From the NCBI GenBank assembly GCA_040217575.1, contig JAVJPW010000002.1:124001-188000 (forward strand): a DNA stretch of 64,000 nucleotides. The letters run 5' to 3'. Each line of letters starts with the position of its first letter. The stretch's first letter is position 1. The stretch is from Pacificispira sp040217575. Its GTDB lineage: Bacteria; Pseudomonadota; Alphaproteobacteria; UBA8366; Aestuariispiraceae. Below, piece by piece: positions 51,763 through 60,800 of this stretch. Position numbers and translations under genes: made by a program. The notes under the pieces are model-generated. The model was not told the DNA's origin, made no database searches, and worked only from the letters and a program-made list of their open reading frames with translations.

Positions 51763-52527
51763 TCAGGTCCCTTCGGCAAGATCCCGCAGTTGATCGATAT
51801 CGCCGATCTGGACCCGGCCACCCTCCAGCAGGCGGATCGTCCCGTTCTTTTTAAGATTGGTGAAGGTGCGGCTGACCGTTTCGGTTGTCAGGCCCAGAAA
51901 ATCACCGATGTCGTTGCGGCTCATCGGGACGCGCACGATCGACGGGTCCGCGCCGGTCCGCCCGATACGTTCCGAAAGCCGCAACAGGAAACTGCACAGC
52001 TTTTCCTGTGCCGTCTTGCGGCCAAGAAGAAGCATCTGGTCCTGGGCCTGCGCCAGTTCGTGGCTGGCCATGGACAAAAGGCGTCGTTCTAGTTTCGGGA
52101 ACCGGTCCATCATTTCTTCCAGTTTGCGGCGGTTGAACCGGCAGAGCGAGACGTCATTCACCGCCTCGGCCGAATACTGGTATGTCTCGTTCATCGCGAT
52201 GCCCAGGAAATCGCCTTCGAACAGGAACCCTGTAATCTGACGCCGTCCGTCCGGCAGAAGCTTGTAGAGCTTCACCGCGCCGCCGGTGACATTGAATACG
52301 TAATCCGCGGATTCCCCTTCATCGATGATCGGATCGTGGGCGCGGCATTCCAGCCGGGTCAGGATCCGTATCAGCTCATCCAGTTCCTTCTGTTCCAGGA
52401 CACCACAGATAGCCAGCTGCCGGATATCACAGGACGCACAGGGGTTCGTCAGGTCCATGCCGGTGCTGCGTGGCACATCCAGATCATCCAGTTCGGAAAC
52501 AGAGGAATTAGGCGAACAACCGGACAT
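51763..52527 (-). CDS. FnrL-type CRP/FNR-family transcriptional regulator
   Basis: 254 aa from the ATG at 52527. N-terminal Cys cluster C30-x2-C33-x7-C41 (NPCASCDIRQLAIC) plus C129 (DVSLCRF) fits a [4Fe-4S] FNR/FnrL oxygen sensor. A cyclic-nucleotide-binding-like domain (VFNVTGGAVKLYKLLPDGRR) and a C-terminal HTH with FLGLTTETVSRTFTNLKK, whose recognition helix has the E-x-x-S-R of FNR proteins, follow. Expected to bind TTGAT-N4-ATCAA. An FNR box lies 128 nt upstream, consistent with autoregulation. A longer in-frame reading toward 53205 overlaps another gene and is not used. Confidence 0.93.
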   Translation of the reverse strand: MSGCSPNSSVSELDDLDVPRSTGMDLTNPCASCDIRQLAICGVLEQKELDELIRILTRLECRAHDPIIDEGESADYVFNVTGGAVKLYKLLPDGRRQITGFLFEGDFLGIAMNETYQYSAEAVNDVSLCRFNRRKLEEMMDRFPKLERRLLSMASHELAQAQDQMLLLGRKTAQEKLCSFLLRLSERIGRTGADPSIVRVPMSRNDIGDFLGLTTETVSRTFTNLKKNGTIRLLEGGRVQIGDIDQLRDLAEGT

Positions 52528-52654
52528 ATCTACCCATCTAAAAATTTGGCGCTCCACCCTTCCTGTTCGGAGCGGTTCCTGCGCCGTCTTATATGTCACT
52601 TTGAAATTATCGTGACGCCAAGACGTTGGAAAATCAACCGATCGCAGGTGCTGA

Positions 52655-52668
52655 TTGAGATAAATCAA
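52655..52668. promoter_or_regulatory. FNR-box between fnrL and the divergent unknown gene
   Basis: TTGAGATAAATCAA matches TTGAT-N4-ATCAA with a single difference. It is 127 nt upstream of the fnrL ATG and 108 nt upstream of the divergent gene at 52777. It may serve autoregulation of FnrL and anaerobic control of the neighbour. Confidence 0.75.
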
Positions 52669-52776
52669 GGTTTCCGTTCCCTGTCCGCGACACCATGACG
52701 CCTTATGGTCGCCGGGCCGCAGTCTGCGGATTTCGGGGCCAGTCACCTCAGGGATCGGGGCGCAGGGTAACAAACA

Positions 52777-53343
52777 ATGGCACGGATTGAAGTTTCCACC
52801 AGCCGGAGAAAGGTCCGCGTCGGACCCATTCCATTGGACAGAATTGCCCTGTCGTTGCCGCTGGCCCGGTCGATTGACACCCGAATGACACTGGAAAGAT
52901 GGCAGGACTTCTGCGAACAGGTCATCGGAAAACCGGGCCGCGGCATGGAATGCGTCTGGGACGAAAATGACTGTATCATGGGGCTGATGGCGTATCATGT
53001 GCAGCCGGAACCCCGCTGCGGGCGCATCCTGATCATTGACCCGTTTCTGGCAGCGGACCTGTGCGGACGTGATTGTGCCCTTAAGGCCCTGATGGCGCGC
53101 GTGGAAGAAATTGCGACAACGCACGACTGCGCGGCGGCGCGGCTGTTCATCACCGGAAGGGCAGGGCGCGAACAAATCTCCGCTGTGGAGAAATCGACCC
53201 AGCACGGGTTTACGGTTCTGACGCTGTGCGCAACAAAACCCCTGTCGGATCAGGCGGCTTCGCTCCTGGGTTCAACGGGCAGCGACAGACAGAATACCGT
53301 ACCGTCCGGTCCCGTCCTGACCAGCGACAGGTCACCGCCGTGA
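52777..53343 (+). CDS. Protein of unknown function, possibly GNAT-like
   Basis: 188 aa. Contains RMTLERWQDFCEQVIGKPGR, CIMGLMAYHVQPEPRCGRIL and DPFLAADLCGRDCALKALMA, a pattern that could be a degenerate GNAT fold, with ALMARVEEIATTHDCAAARL as the later helix. I do not recognise a defined family. The C-terminal 31 codons overlap the end of the convergent histidine-kinase gene (94 nt), and that segment (SLLGSTGSDRQNTVPSGPVL) looks unstructured, so the true stop may lie in a region under constraint from the other strand. FNR-box promoter region upstream. Confidence 0.6.
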   Translation: MARIEVSTSRRKVRVGPIPLDRIALSLPLARSIDTRMTLERWQDFCEQVIGKPGRGMECVWDENDCIMGLMAYHVQPEPRCGRILIIDPFLAADLCGRDCALKALMARVEEIATTHDCAAARLFITGRAGREQISAVEKSTQHGFTVLTLCATKPLSDQAASLLGSTGSDRQNTVPSGPVLTSDRSPP

Positions 53344-54611
53344 GCCCGCGCCAATTCCCGTGAGATGGACAGGCCCAGCCCCGTGCCGCCGGCCTTGCCG
53401 GACCCTTCGAACGGTTTGAACAAATTCTCTTCCGCCCTGGGCGGCATGCCGGGCCCGTTGTCGGACACCAGAATTTCGATCCCCGTTCCACCGTTTCGCG
53501 CTTCGACTGCGATTTCCCCGGCCCCGGATTCCGCGGCATTCCGGATCAGGTTCTTGAAAATCCTGAACAACTGTGTGCGGTCCGCATGCACGGTCACGGA
53601 AGATTCAACATCGTTTTTCAGCTGCGCACCGTTCGGAATTCCAAAACCGGCTTCTTCGATCACCGCGGCCACGCCGACGCTGCCCAGTTCCATGACCGGT
53701 CGGTCGGTCCCGACATATTTCAGGCTGCGTTCACAGAATTGAACCGCCCGGTCGATGGCATCCAGGATACCGGGTGCGATGCGCCGCACTTCCGGGTCTT
53801 CCGAGCTTTCAAGCCGGTCGGAAACGATCAGTGCGCTGGACAGGATACCGCGCAAATCATGGCTGATTTTCGCCACCGCCGTGCCCAGCGCCGCCAGGTG
53901 CTTTCGCTGGGTCAGCGCGTCGCGAATGGCGTTCTGCATCACCGCCAGCTCACGTTCCGCGACGCCGACCTCGTCCGCGCGACCGGACGGGCGGATGACC
54001 AGACTCTGGTCTTCCGGATGCGCACGGAACCGGACCATGTTTCGGCTCAACTGCTTCAGCGGCCGGACCAGCTGTGTCCGCAGCACAAGAAAGACCATAA
54101 ACGCCGTCAGAACGGAAATCGTGACGCTCAACAGGAATATCCGCCCGGCAAAAGCCTGGACTTCCGCCTTCAGGTTCCCGTCGGACAGGACGAGTTCCAT
54201 GCCGATCGCCGGGTCGCGCGGGGATGCCGCGATCAGACGGACCATGCGCGCCTCGTCGCGGGTGAGGGCCGCCAGCGCCTCTCCGATCATGGCGACCAGA
54301 CCTTCTTCGTCCAGCGCCACGGTCACGTCGATGGGCGGCGGCATGTCCAGCATCAGGGACAGTTTGGAATCCCCCCGTTCGACGGCGACCGACTGCGCGC
54401 CGATGAAATGCAGAAGCTCCGCGCTCATATCCTGGGAAACCATGCCGTCCGGCGCGGCGTCCAGAACCAGAATGGCCAGATGCGCCGCCTCCAGCCGTTC
54501 ACTCAAATAGGTGTGGCGAAAGCGCGCGACGGACGGAACGAAAATAAGCACCTCGGCCATCATCACAAAGAAGATGGTCAGGACCAGAAGCCGTGCGGAT
54601 AGGCTCTTCAT
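53250..54611 (-). CDS. Sensor histidine kinase, orphan
   Basis: 453 aa. Two membrane helices (about 5-29 and 156-178) bracket a periplasmic sensor domain, followed by a HAMP region (about 180-230) and the phosphoacceptor His H251 in AKISHDLRGILSS. The HATPase_c domain shows N (FKNLIRNAAESG), G1 (LVSDNGPGMP) and G2 (GGTGLGLSISRELARAHGGD). No response regulator is next to it. The 3' end overlaps the convergent unknown gene by 94 nt. Divergent from rpmH. Inner membrane; signal unknown. Confidence 0.92.
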   Translation of the reverse strand: MKSLSARLLVLTIFFVMMAEVLIFVPSVARFRHTYLSERLEAAHLAILVLDAAPDGMVSQDMSAELLHFIGAQSVAVERGDSKLSLMLDMPPPIDVTVALDEEGLVAMIGEALAALTRDEARMVRLIAASPRDPAIGMELVLSDGNLKAEVQAFAGRIFLLSVTISVLTAFMVFLVLRTQLVRPLKQLSRNMVRFRAHPEDQSLVIRPSGRADEVGVAERELAVMQNAIRDALTQRKHLAALGTAVAKISHDLRGILSSALIVSDRLESSEDPEVRRIAPGILDAIDRAVQFCERSLKYVGTDRPVMELGSVGVAAVIEEAGFGIPNGAQLKNDVESSVTVHADRTQLFRIFKNLIRNAAESGAGEIAVEARNGGTGIEILVSDNGPGMPPRAEENLFKPFEGSGKAGGTGLGLSISRELARAHGGDLSLVRTGPDGTVFCLSLPVEPRSEAA

Positions 54612-54667
54612 TTCGTCTGTCGTGGCCTCTTGAATGCGTGTCGGATTTTCGCGGGAATGAGTCCGCG

Positions 54668-54696
54668 TTGACTTGGCCTATTCTCCCCACTATACA
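54668..54696 (+). promoter_or_regulatory. Sigma-70-type promoter of rpmH
   Basis: TTGACT (54668-54673) and TATACA (54691-54696) are separated by exactly 17 nt, a near-consensus pair, about 45 nt before the rpmH start. It should drive rpmH-rnpA and possibly yidC onward. Confidence 0.75.
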
Positions 54697-54747
54697 GCGG
54701 CTTCGAAATCAAGGGTGCAACCCCAAATATCGCTGGAGTAATGAACC

Positions 54748-54882
54748 GTGAAACGCACTTTTCAGCCAAGCCGCCTGGTCCGGAAACGCCGGCACGGGTT
54801 CCGTGCGCGCATGGCCACCAAGGCCGGCCGCCGTGTTCTGGCCAATCGCCGCGCCAAGGGCCGCGCGAAACTGTCCGCCTAA
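54748..54882 (+). CDS. rpmH: 50S ribosomal protein L34
   Basis: 44 aa with a GTG start. It reads MKRTFQPSRLVRKRRHGFRA, then RMATKAGRRVLANRRAKGRA and KLSA, complete L34. A GGAG lies 9 nt upstream. An ATG seven nt earlier (54741) is in another frame and gives a nonsense protein, so a naive caller may miss this gene. It heads the classic rpmH-rnpA-yidC cluster near the replication origin of many bacteria. Confidence 0.97.
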   Translation: MKRTFQPSRLVRKRRHGFRARMATKAGRRVLANRRAKGRAKLSA

Positions 54883-54946
54883 AGCCGGCGGTCGCGCACG
54901 CGCGCTTCCGGCCTGACGCTGTTCGCCCAAGGCTTCGTCCATTCCC

Positions 54947-55339
54947 ATGGCGCCCCCTCCCTCTTCATCGACGGAGCGACGCCCGGAGCGGCTGAAGCGG
55001 CGGGCGGATTTCGTTCGGGCAACGCGCGCGCGCAACAGCGCCGGAACGCCGGGACTGGTCTTGCAGGCCTTTGCCCGTCCGGCGCACGAGTTGGAAGGAC
55101 CATCCGGAACCGCCCCGCGCGTCGGCTTCACGGCCAGCCGAAAGGTCGGCAACGCCGTTGCCCGGAACCGGGCGAAACGCCGCCTGAGGGCCCTTGCGGA
55201 CGAAATGTTGAAACGGCACGCATCGGACGGGCACGACTATGTCCTGATTGCGCGCCAGTCGACGGTGACACGGAACTTTACGGCGTTGCGCGCGGATCTG
55301 GTGCGTTCGCTCAAAAAGCTGAAGCTCTGGCAGGATTGA
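54947..55339 (+). CDS. rnpA: Ribonuclease P protein component
   Basis: 130 aa. Protein subunit of RNase P, which matures tRNA 5' ends. Core blocks are RLKRRADFVRATRARNSAGT, PRVGFTASRKVGNAVARNRA and KRRLRALADEML, including the RNR RNA-binding signature ARNRAKRRLR. The start at 54947 gives a Pro/Ser-rich N-terminal tail of 14 residues; homologues often start near LKRRADF, so a slightly later start cannot be excluded. Usually followed by yidD, which is not seen here. Confidence 0.95.
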   Translation: MAPPPSSSTERRPERLKRRADFVRATRARNSAGTPGLVLQAFARPAHELEGPSGTAPRVGFTASRKVGNAVARNRAKRRLRALADEMLKRHASDGHDYVLIARQSTVTRNFTALRADLVRSLKKLKLWQD

Positions 55340-55355
55340 GGGAGAGCGAGGGGCC

Positions 55356-57173
55356 ATGAACGAAGAAAAACGCAACGTCATCCTCGCTGTATCGCTGTCC
55401 GCCATGATCCTGCTTGGCTGGCCTTTCGTCCGCGACATTTTCTTCCCGCCACCGCCGCAGCAGCAAATCGCCGAACAAACGCGCGGCGACGGCACGCCGT
55501 CCCAGACCACGGCGACCGGCGGCGAAACCGCGGGCATTCCCCAACCGGGCGAAGCAGCCGGGGTGCCGGATGCAAGCGGCCAGACCGCGGCGCCCGTGAT
55601 TGACGAGGCGATGGGCCGCGAAGAGGCGCTGGCCCTGGCGCCGCGGGTCCGGATTTCGACGCCCCGCGTTTCCGGATCGATCAATCTGCGCGGCGCACGC
55701 GTCGACGACCTGTTGCTGACCGATTATCGCCAGACCCTGGAAGACGATTCCCCGGTCATCGAATTCCTGCAGCCGTCGCGTGGCCAGGCGCCGTATTTCT
55801 TCCAGTTCGGCTGGTCGGCCGTGGCAGAGGTTCAGGTACCGGACGGAAACACTGTCTGGACCGCCGACCGCGAGGTTCTGGCGCCCGGACAGCCGGTAAC
55901 CCTGTCCTGGACCAACCCGGACGGAATCCGGTTCGAACAGGTGATCTCGATCGACGACGATTACATGTTCTCCGTCGACCAGCGCATCGTGAACGACAGC
56001 GACACATCGGTTTCCGTCGTACCCTATGGCCGCATCTTCCGGTCCGGCACGCCGGAGGTTCTGGGATTCTACATCCTGCATGAGGGGCTGATCGGCGTTT
56101 TCGAAGGTGTCCTGGAAGAACGCGACTATGACGAGGTCGCGGAAAACGACGGCGGGCGTGAACAGTTCAATACCACCGGCGGCTGGATGGGGATCACCGA
56201 CAAATACTGGTTGGTGGCACTGGTCCCCGACCAGCAGACACCGGTACAGAGCACGTTCCTGCATACCGGACGCGCGACAAGCCAGTATCATGTCAATTTC
56301 GCCACCGATGCACTGACCGTCGGACCCGGCGAGGTAGCCGAACAGGCATCGCGCGTTTTTGCCGGCGCCAAGGAAACGACCCTGCTGGATGCGTACCGGG
56401 ACGATCTGGGCATTGCCAATTTCGACCTGGCGGTTGATTTCGGCTGGTTCTATTTCCTGACCAAACCGATCTATTACGCGATTCACTGGCTGGCTGGAAT
56501 CGACGACGTCTATGGGTTCGGCCTTGCCATTCTTCTGCTGACGGTCGGGATCAAGCTGCTGTTCTTCCCATTGGCCAACAAGTCCTACAAGTCCATGAGC
56601 AAGATGAAGCTGCTGCAGCCGAAAATGGTCGAGCTGCGCGAGCGGTGCGGCGATGACAAGGCGAAACTGCAGCAGGAGATGATGGCCCTGTACAAGCAGG
56701 AGAAGGTCAATCCCCTGTCGGGATGTCTGCCGATCCTGGTTCAGATTCCCGTCTTCTTTGCGCTGTACAAGGTGCTGTTCGTGACAATCGAAATGCGCCA
56801 CGCCCCCTTCTTCGGCTGGATCAACGATTTGTCCGCGCCGGACCCGACCGGCATTCTGGAAGTATTCGGTCTGGTCCCCTGGGAAGTACCGGCGATCCTG
56901 GCGATCCTGAACATCGGGCTGTGGCCGATCATCATGGGCTTTACCATGTGGTTCCAGCAAAAGCTGAACCCGCCGCCCGCCGACCCGATCCAGCAGAAGA
57001 TCTTCGGCCTGATGCCCATCTTCTTCACCTTCATTCTGGGCGGATTCCCGGCCGGTCTGGTGATCTATTGGGCCTGGAACAACTCGCTGTCGATCCTGCA
57101 GCAATATGTCATCATGCGCCGCATGGGCGTCGCCATCGGTGGCGGCAGGGCCGAAGAGAAACCAGGCGAGTAA
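55356..57173 (+). CDS. yidC: Membrane protein insertase YidC
   Basis: 605 aa, long Gram-negative type. N-terminal helix NVILAVSLSAMILLGWPFVR, a Pro/Gln-rich linker, a large periplasmic domain (about 70-350) and a five-helix insertase core with FFPLANKSYKSMSKMKLLQP, NPLSGCLPILVQIPVFFALY and GFTMWFQQKLNPPPADPIQQ. It inserts membrane proteins with or without Sec. It follows rnpA after 16 nt (AGGGAG site) and precedes engB; yidD is absent from its usual position. Confidence 0.97.
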   Translation: MNEEKRNVILAVSLSAMILLGWPFVRDIFFPPPPQQQIAEQTRGDGTPSQTTATGGETAGIPQPGEAAGVPDASGQTAAPVIDEAMGREEALALAPRVRISTPRVSGSINLRGARVDDLLLTDYRQTLEDDSPVIEFLQPSRGQAPYFFQFGWSAVAEVQVPDGNTVWTADREVLAPGQPVTLSWTNPDGIRFEQVISIDDDYMFSVDQRIVNDSDTSVSVVPYGRIFRSGTPEVLGFYILHEGLIGVFEGVLEERDYDEVAENDGGREQFNTTGGWMGITDKYWLVALVPDQQTPVQSTFLHTGRATSQYHVNFATDALTVGPGEVAEQASRVFAGAKETTLLDAYRDDLGIANFDLAVDFGWFYFLTKPIYYAIHWLAGIDDVYGFGLAILLLTVGIKLLFFPLANKSYKSMSKMKLLQPKMVELRERCGDDKAKLQQEMMALYKQEKVNPLSGCLPILVQIPVFFALYKVLFVTIEMRHAPFFGWINDLSAPDPTGILEVFGLVPWEVPAILAILNIGLWPIIMGFTMWFQQKLNPPPADPIQQKIFGLMPIFFTFILGGFPAGLVIYWAWNNSLSILQQYVIMRRMGVAIGGGRAEEKPGE

Positions 57174-57186
57174 CCAGTCACCGGAC

Positions 57187-57849
57187 ATGACCGATTTCAG
57201 CCCAGCAGAACCCGACCAGACCGCAATCGAAGCGGGCCGGGTGCTGTTCGCCGGGGAATGCCGGTTCATGCTGGGCGTGGTGGCAATGGAACAATTGCCA
57301 GACCCGGCACTGCCGGAAGTCGCCTTTGCCGGCCGGTCCAATGTCGGAAAATCAAGCCTTATCAATGCGCTGACGGGCCGCAAGACCCTGGCGCGCACGT
57401 CAAACACGCCGGGCCGCACCCGTGAAATCAACTTCTTTGAATTCGATGACCGCCTGCGCCTGGTGGACATGCCGGGCTATGGCTTCGCCAAGGTGCCGAA
57501 GCCCATGGTGGAAGGGTGGACACGCCTGATTCACGACTATCTGCGGGGCCGCGCAGTCCTGCAGCGCTTGTGCCTTCTGGTCGACAGCCGCCACGGCCTG
57601 AAACCCAGCGACACGCAGCTGATGGACATGCTGGACAAGGCGGCGGTCAATTACCGTGTCATCCTTACCAAGGCGGACAAGCTGGGCAAAGGGGCGCTGT
57701 CGAAGGTCGAAGCCGACGTGCGCGAGGCGATCCGGAAACACCCGGCGGCGGTGCCGGAACCGCTGTCGACCAGCGCGGAGAAAGGCACCGGAATCCCGGA
57801 ATTGCGGGCCGAGATTGCGCGCTTTGCGAAGGAGCCCGGGTCGGGATAA
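57187..57849 (+). CDS. engB: Ribosome biogenesis GTP-binding protein YsxC/EngB
   Basis: 220 aa from the ATG at 57187. GTPase motifs G1 GRSNVGKSSL, G3 DMPGYGFAKV, G4 TKADKLGKG and G5 TSAEKGTG are all present, with the family segment TPGRTREINFFEF. Acts in large-subunit assembly. It lies 13 nt after yidC, as in other alphaproteobacteria, with argB 55 nt downstream. Confidence 0.96.
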   Translation: MTDFSPAEPDQTAIEAGRVLFAGECRFMLGVVAMEQLPDPALPEVAFAGRSNVGKSSLINALTGRKTLARTSNTPGRTREINFFEFDDRLRLVDMPGYGFAKVPKPMVEGWTRLIHDYLRGRAVLQRLCLLVDSRHGLKPSDTQLMDMLDKAAVNYRVILTKADKLGKGALSKVEADVREAIRKHPAAVPEPLSTSAEKGTGIPELRAEIARFAKEPGSG

Positions 57850-57904
57850 CCTTTGCGCCGCATGCGACGAAAAAGACAAGACGACCAAATGTTGGGGTTG
57901 GACG

Positions 57905-58831
57905 ATGACGGACGGATCGCAGAATTCAGTGGATAGGGCCCGGCGCCGGGTCGAATGGCTGGCCCAGGCCGGTATTCTTACTGAAGCGCTGCCCTATATG
58001 CGGCGCTACAACGACCAGACGCTGGTCATCAAATATGGCGGTCACGCCATGGGCGACGCGCGCCTGTCGCGCCTGTTCGCCCGCGATATCGTGCTTCTGA
58101 AACAGGTCGGCATCGACCCGATCGTCGTTCACGGCGGCGGTCCGCAGATCGGCGAGATGCTGAAGCGCGTTTCCAAGGAAAGCGTCTTCGTCGACGGGCT
58201 TCGGGTGACCGATCAGGAAACCGTCGACATCGTCGAAATGGTCCTGGCAGGCAACATCAACAAGGAAATCGTCGGCTCCCTGCAGGCGGAAGGCGGGCGC
58301 GCCATCGGCCTGTGCGGCAAGGATGGCGGCCTGATCAAGGCAAAGAAGCTGGAACGCACGACGAAGGACCCGGAAAGCAACATCGAGAAGGTGCTGGATC
58401 TGGGGTTCGTGGGAGAACCCGTTTCCTGCGACACGACGATCCTGGAAATCCTGCGGAAGTCGGATTTCATTCCCGTCATCGCGCCGATCGGCATCGGGGA
58501 CGAGGGCGAAACCTATAACATCAACGCCGACACCGCCGCCGGTGCGATTGCCGGCGCGGCCGGGGCAAAACGCCTGTTGCTGCTGACGGATGTCGCGGGC
58601 GTGCTGGACAAGGACGGGGAGTTGATTCCGGACCTCACCGTTTCCGAGGCGATGACCCTGCAGGAAAAGGGCATCATTTCCGGCGGCATGATTCCCAAAA
58701 TCCAGACCTGCGTCGAAGCGATCGAGGCCGGTGCCGACGGTGCGGTCATCCTGGATGGGCGGGCGCAGCACCAGATCCTGCTGGAGCTGTTTACCGAACA
58801 CGGGACCGGCACACTGATCCGGCCGGGCTGA
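57905..58831 (+). CDS. argB: Acetylglutamate kinase
   Basis: 308 aa from the ATG at 57905; the longer upstream reading overlaps engB. Phosphorylates N-acetylglutamate in arginine synthesis. Family motifs: LVIKYGGHAMGD, PIVVHGGGPQIGEMLKR, MVLAGNINKEIVG, YNINADTAAGAIAGAAGAKR and the allosteric-arginine segment near the C-terminus, GGMIPKIQTCVEAIEAGADG. Conserved next to engB in Rhodospirillales. Confidence 0.97.
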   Translation: MTDGSQNSVDRARRRVEWLAQAGILTEALPYMRRYNDQTLVIKYGGHAMGDARLSRLFARDIVLLKQVGIDPIVVHGGGPQIGEMLKRVSKESVFVDGLRVTDQETVDIVEMVLAGNINKEIVGSLQAEGGRAIGLCGKDGGLIKAKKLERTTKDPESNIEKVLDLGFVGEPVSCDTTILEILRKSDFIPVIAPIGIGDEGETYNINADTAAGAIAGAAGAKRLLLLTDVAGVLDKDGELIPDLTVSEAMTLQEKGIISGGMIPKIQTCVEAIEAGADGAVILDGRAQHQILLELFTEHGTGTLIRPG

Positions 58832-58841
58832 CGGCCACGCG

Positions 58842-60797
58842 ATGGATACGGGGCCGGACCCGACCCTGGACGATCTGATCGGTTTTTTTTCCGCAGGCCG
58901 CCTGCCGGAAGCACTGTCGGCCTGTCAGGGGTATCTGTCGGCCAATCCGGACGATCCCGTCGCGCACAACATCATGGGCATGTCGCTTCTGTCGCTGGGC
59001 CAGACCGATGGTGCCCTGGCGGCGATCCGCCGCGCGGTTGCGATCAAACCCGACTATGCGCAAGGCCACAACAATCTGGGCAATGCCCTGAAATCCGCGG
59101 GCGACCCGGCGGGCGCGGAATCCGCCTATCGTGCGGCACTGGACCTGATGCCGGACCTTCTGCCGGCGCTGGCCAATCTGGGGATCGTCCTGCGGGAACT
59201 GGGTCGCCGCGACGAAGCGGCCGCGACTCTGACCCGCGCCGTGGCACTGGAACCGAACGACGCGGCGATCTGGTCCAACCTTGCCGCTGTCGACTATGAA
59301 CGACAGCGCTATGAGGACGCGGCCAAGGCCGCCCGGCGCGCGGTTGCCCTGGCACCCGATCTGGCCGCCGCCCAAACCAACCTTGGGAACGCGGCGGCGC
59401 GCCTCGGCAGGCAGAATGAGGCACTGGCCGCCTTCGGCGCGGCACTGGCCACGGCGTCGGGCAACCCGCACATCCTGTATGACCTGGGAAAGGCGCAGTC
59501 GCTGTTGGGGCTGATGGCGCCGTCGGCGGAAACCTACCGCAAGGTGCTTGCCATCGATCCGGGTCATGCGCATGCGGCATCCAACCTGTTGATGACACTG
59601 CATTATATCGACGGCCTTTCCGCAGATGCGGTGGCCGGGGAACATCGCGCCATCGCAGGCGCACTCTATCCCGATGGCGGCGGGCGGCCCGTCCCGGCCG
59701 CGTATGCCGGGCCAATCCGGATTGGTTTCGTTTCCCCCGACCTGAAAGACCATTCCGTCGCCCGGTTCCTGGAACCGCTTCTGGGGGCGCTGGACCGGGC
59801 GAAAATTCATGTCACGTGCTTCAGCCATGTTGAAACACCCGACCGGGTGACCGCCCGGCTGAAAGGCCTGTCTAACGGGTGGGTGGACCTGTGCGGTCTG
59901 GACACGCGACAGGCCGTAGCCGCCGTCCGGGAAGCGGACATCGACCTTTTGATCGACCTGGCGGGGCACAGTGCACGCAACCGGCTTGACCTGTTCGCTG
60001 CACGCGCCGCACCGGTTCAGGCGACCTGGCTTGGATATCCGAACACGACGGGCCTGACGCAGATCGATTATCGCATCACGGATGCCGCCGCCGACCCGGA
60101 AGGGGATGCGGACACCCTCAATTCCGAAAAACTGATAAGGTTATCAAAGGGTTTCCTGTGTTATTCCGGGGCCGAAACGGTGCCTGTCGCGCCCTTGCCC
60201 AGCCGGGACGGGGGCCCCGTTACCTTCGGCAGTTTCAACAACATCCAGAAACTGTCGAACGGGACCGTCGTGCTGTGGTCGAAAGTGCTGGCTGCCTGCG
60301 ACGGATCGACGCTGCTGCTGAAATCCCGAAATCTTGCGGACCCGGTGCTGCGGCAACGCATCATCGACCGGTTCGGCGCACATGGTATCGACGGTGCCCG
60401 GATCCGTTTTGCGGACTACACCGCGACGCAGGCCGACCATCTGGCACTTTACGGTCAGATTGATATCGCGCTGGACCCCGTTCTCTATAACGGGACGACC
60501 ACGACGTGCGAAGCGCTGTGGATGGGCGTCCCCGTCGTGACGCTGGCGGGCGACCGCCACGCCGCGCGCGTTGGTGTCAGCCTGCTTTCCGCCGCCGGCA
60601 TGCCGGACCTGATCGCAGAGGACGAAGCCCGGTTCGTCGAAATCGCCGGGACGCTGGCCGATCCCGCCGGGCGCACGGACCTGGCGGCGCGCCGGGCGAG
60701 CCTGCGCGACCGCCTGAAAGTCTCATCGCTTTGCGATGCGCAGGACTTCGCCCGTCGGATGGAAGCCGCTTTCGAAGCGATGGTGCAACCCCGGTAG
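58842..60797 (+). CDS. TPR-repeat protein O-linked GlcNAc transferase-type glycosyltransferase (GT41)
   Basis: 651 aa. About seven TPR repeats (residues about 10-260) with the usual spacing (HNIMGMSLLSLGQTDGALAA, HNNLGNALKSAGDPAGAESA, ALANLGIVLRELGRRDEAAA). A GT41/OGT-like catalytic half follows at about 280-650: FVSPDLKDHSVARFLEPLLG, GHSARNRLDLFAARAAPVQA with TWLGYPNTTG, TFGSFNNIQKLSN and DPVLYNGTTTTCEALWMGVP. It probably glycosylates a protein such as a surface or flagellar protein; donor and target are unknown. It lies 10 nt after argB, which may be chance. Confidence 0.9.
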   Translation: MDTGPDPTLDDLIGFFSAGRLPEALSACQGYLSANPDDPVAHNIMGMSLLSLGQTDGALAAIRRAVAIKPDYAQGHNNLGNALKSAGDPAGAESAYRAALDLMPDLLPALANLGIVLRELGRRDEAAATLTRAVALEPNDAAIWSNLAAVDYERQRYEDAAKAARRAVALAPDLAAAQTNLGNAAARLGRQNEALAAFGAALATASGNPHILYDLGKAQSLLGLMAPSAETYRKVLAIDPGHAHAASNLLMTLHYIDGLSADAVAGEHRAIAGALYPDGGGRPVPAAYAGPIRIGFVSPDLKDHSVARFLEPLLGALDRAKIHVTCFSHVETPDRVTARLKGLSNGWVDLCGLDTRQAVAAVREADIDLLIDLAGHSARNRLDLFAARAAPVQATWLGYPNTTGLTQIDYRITDAAADPEGDADTLNSEKLIRLSKGFLCYSGAETVPVAPLPSRDGGPVTFGSFNNIQKLSNGTVVLWSKVLAACDGSTLLLKSRNLADPVLRQRIIDRFGAHGIDGARIRFADYTATQADHLALYGQIDIALDPVLYNGTTTTCEALWMGVPVVTLAGDRHAARVGVSLLSAAGMPDLIAEDEARFVEIAGTLADPAGRTDLAARRASLRDRLKVSSLCDAQDFARRMEAAFEAMVQPR

Positions 60798-60800
60798 AAC

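Noticed and set aside
51763..53205. 480-codon version of the fnrL gene
   Set aside because: The extra N-terminal part crosses the FNR-box promoter and is antisense to the gene at 52777; the Cys cluster begins shortly after the ATG at 52527.
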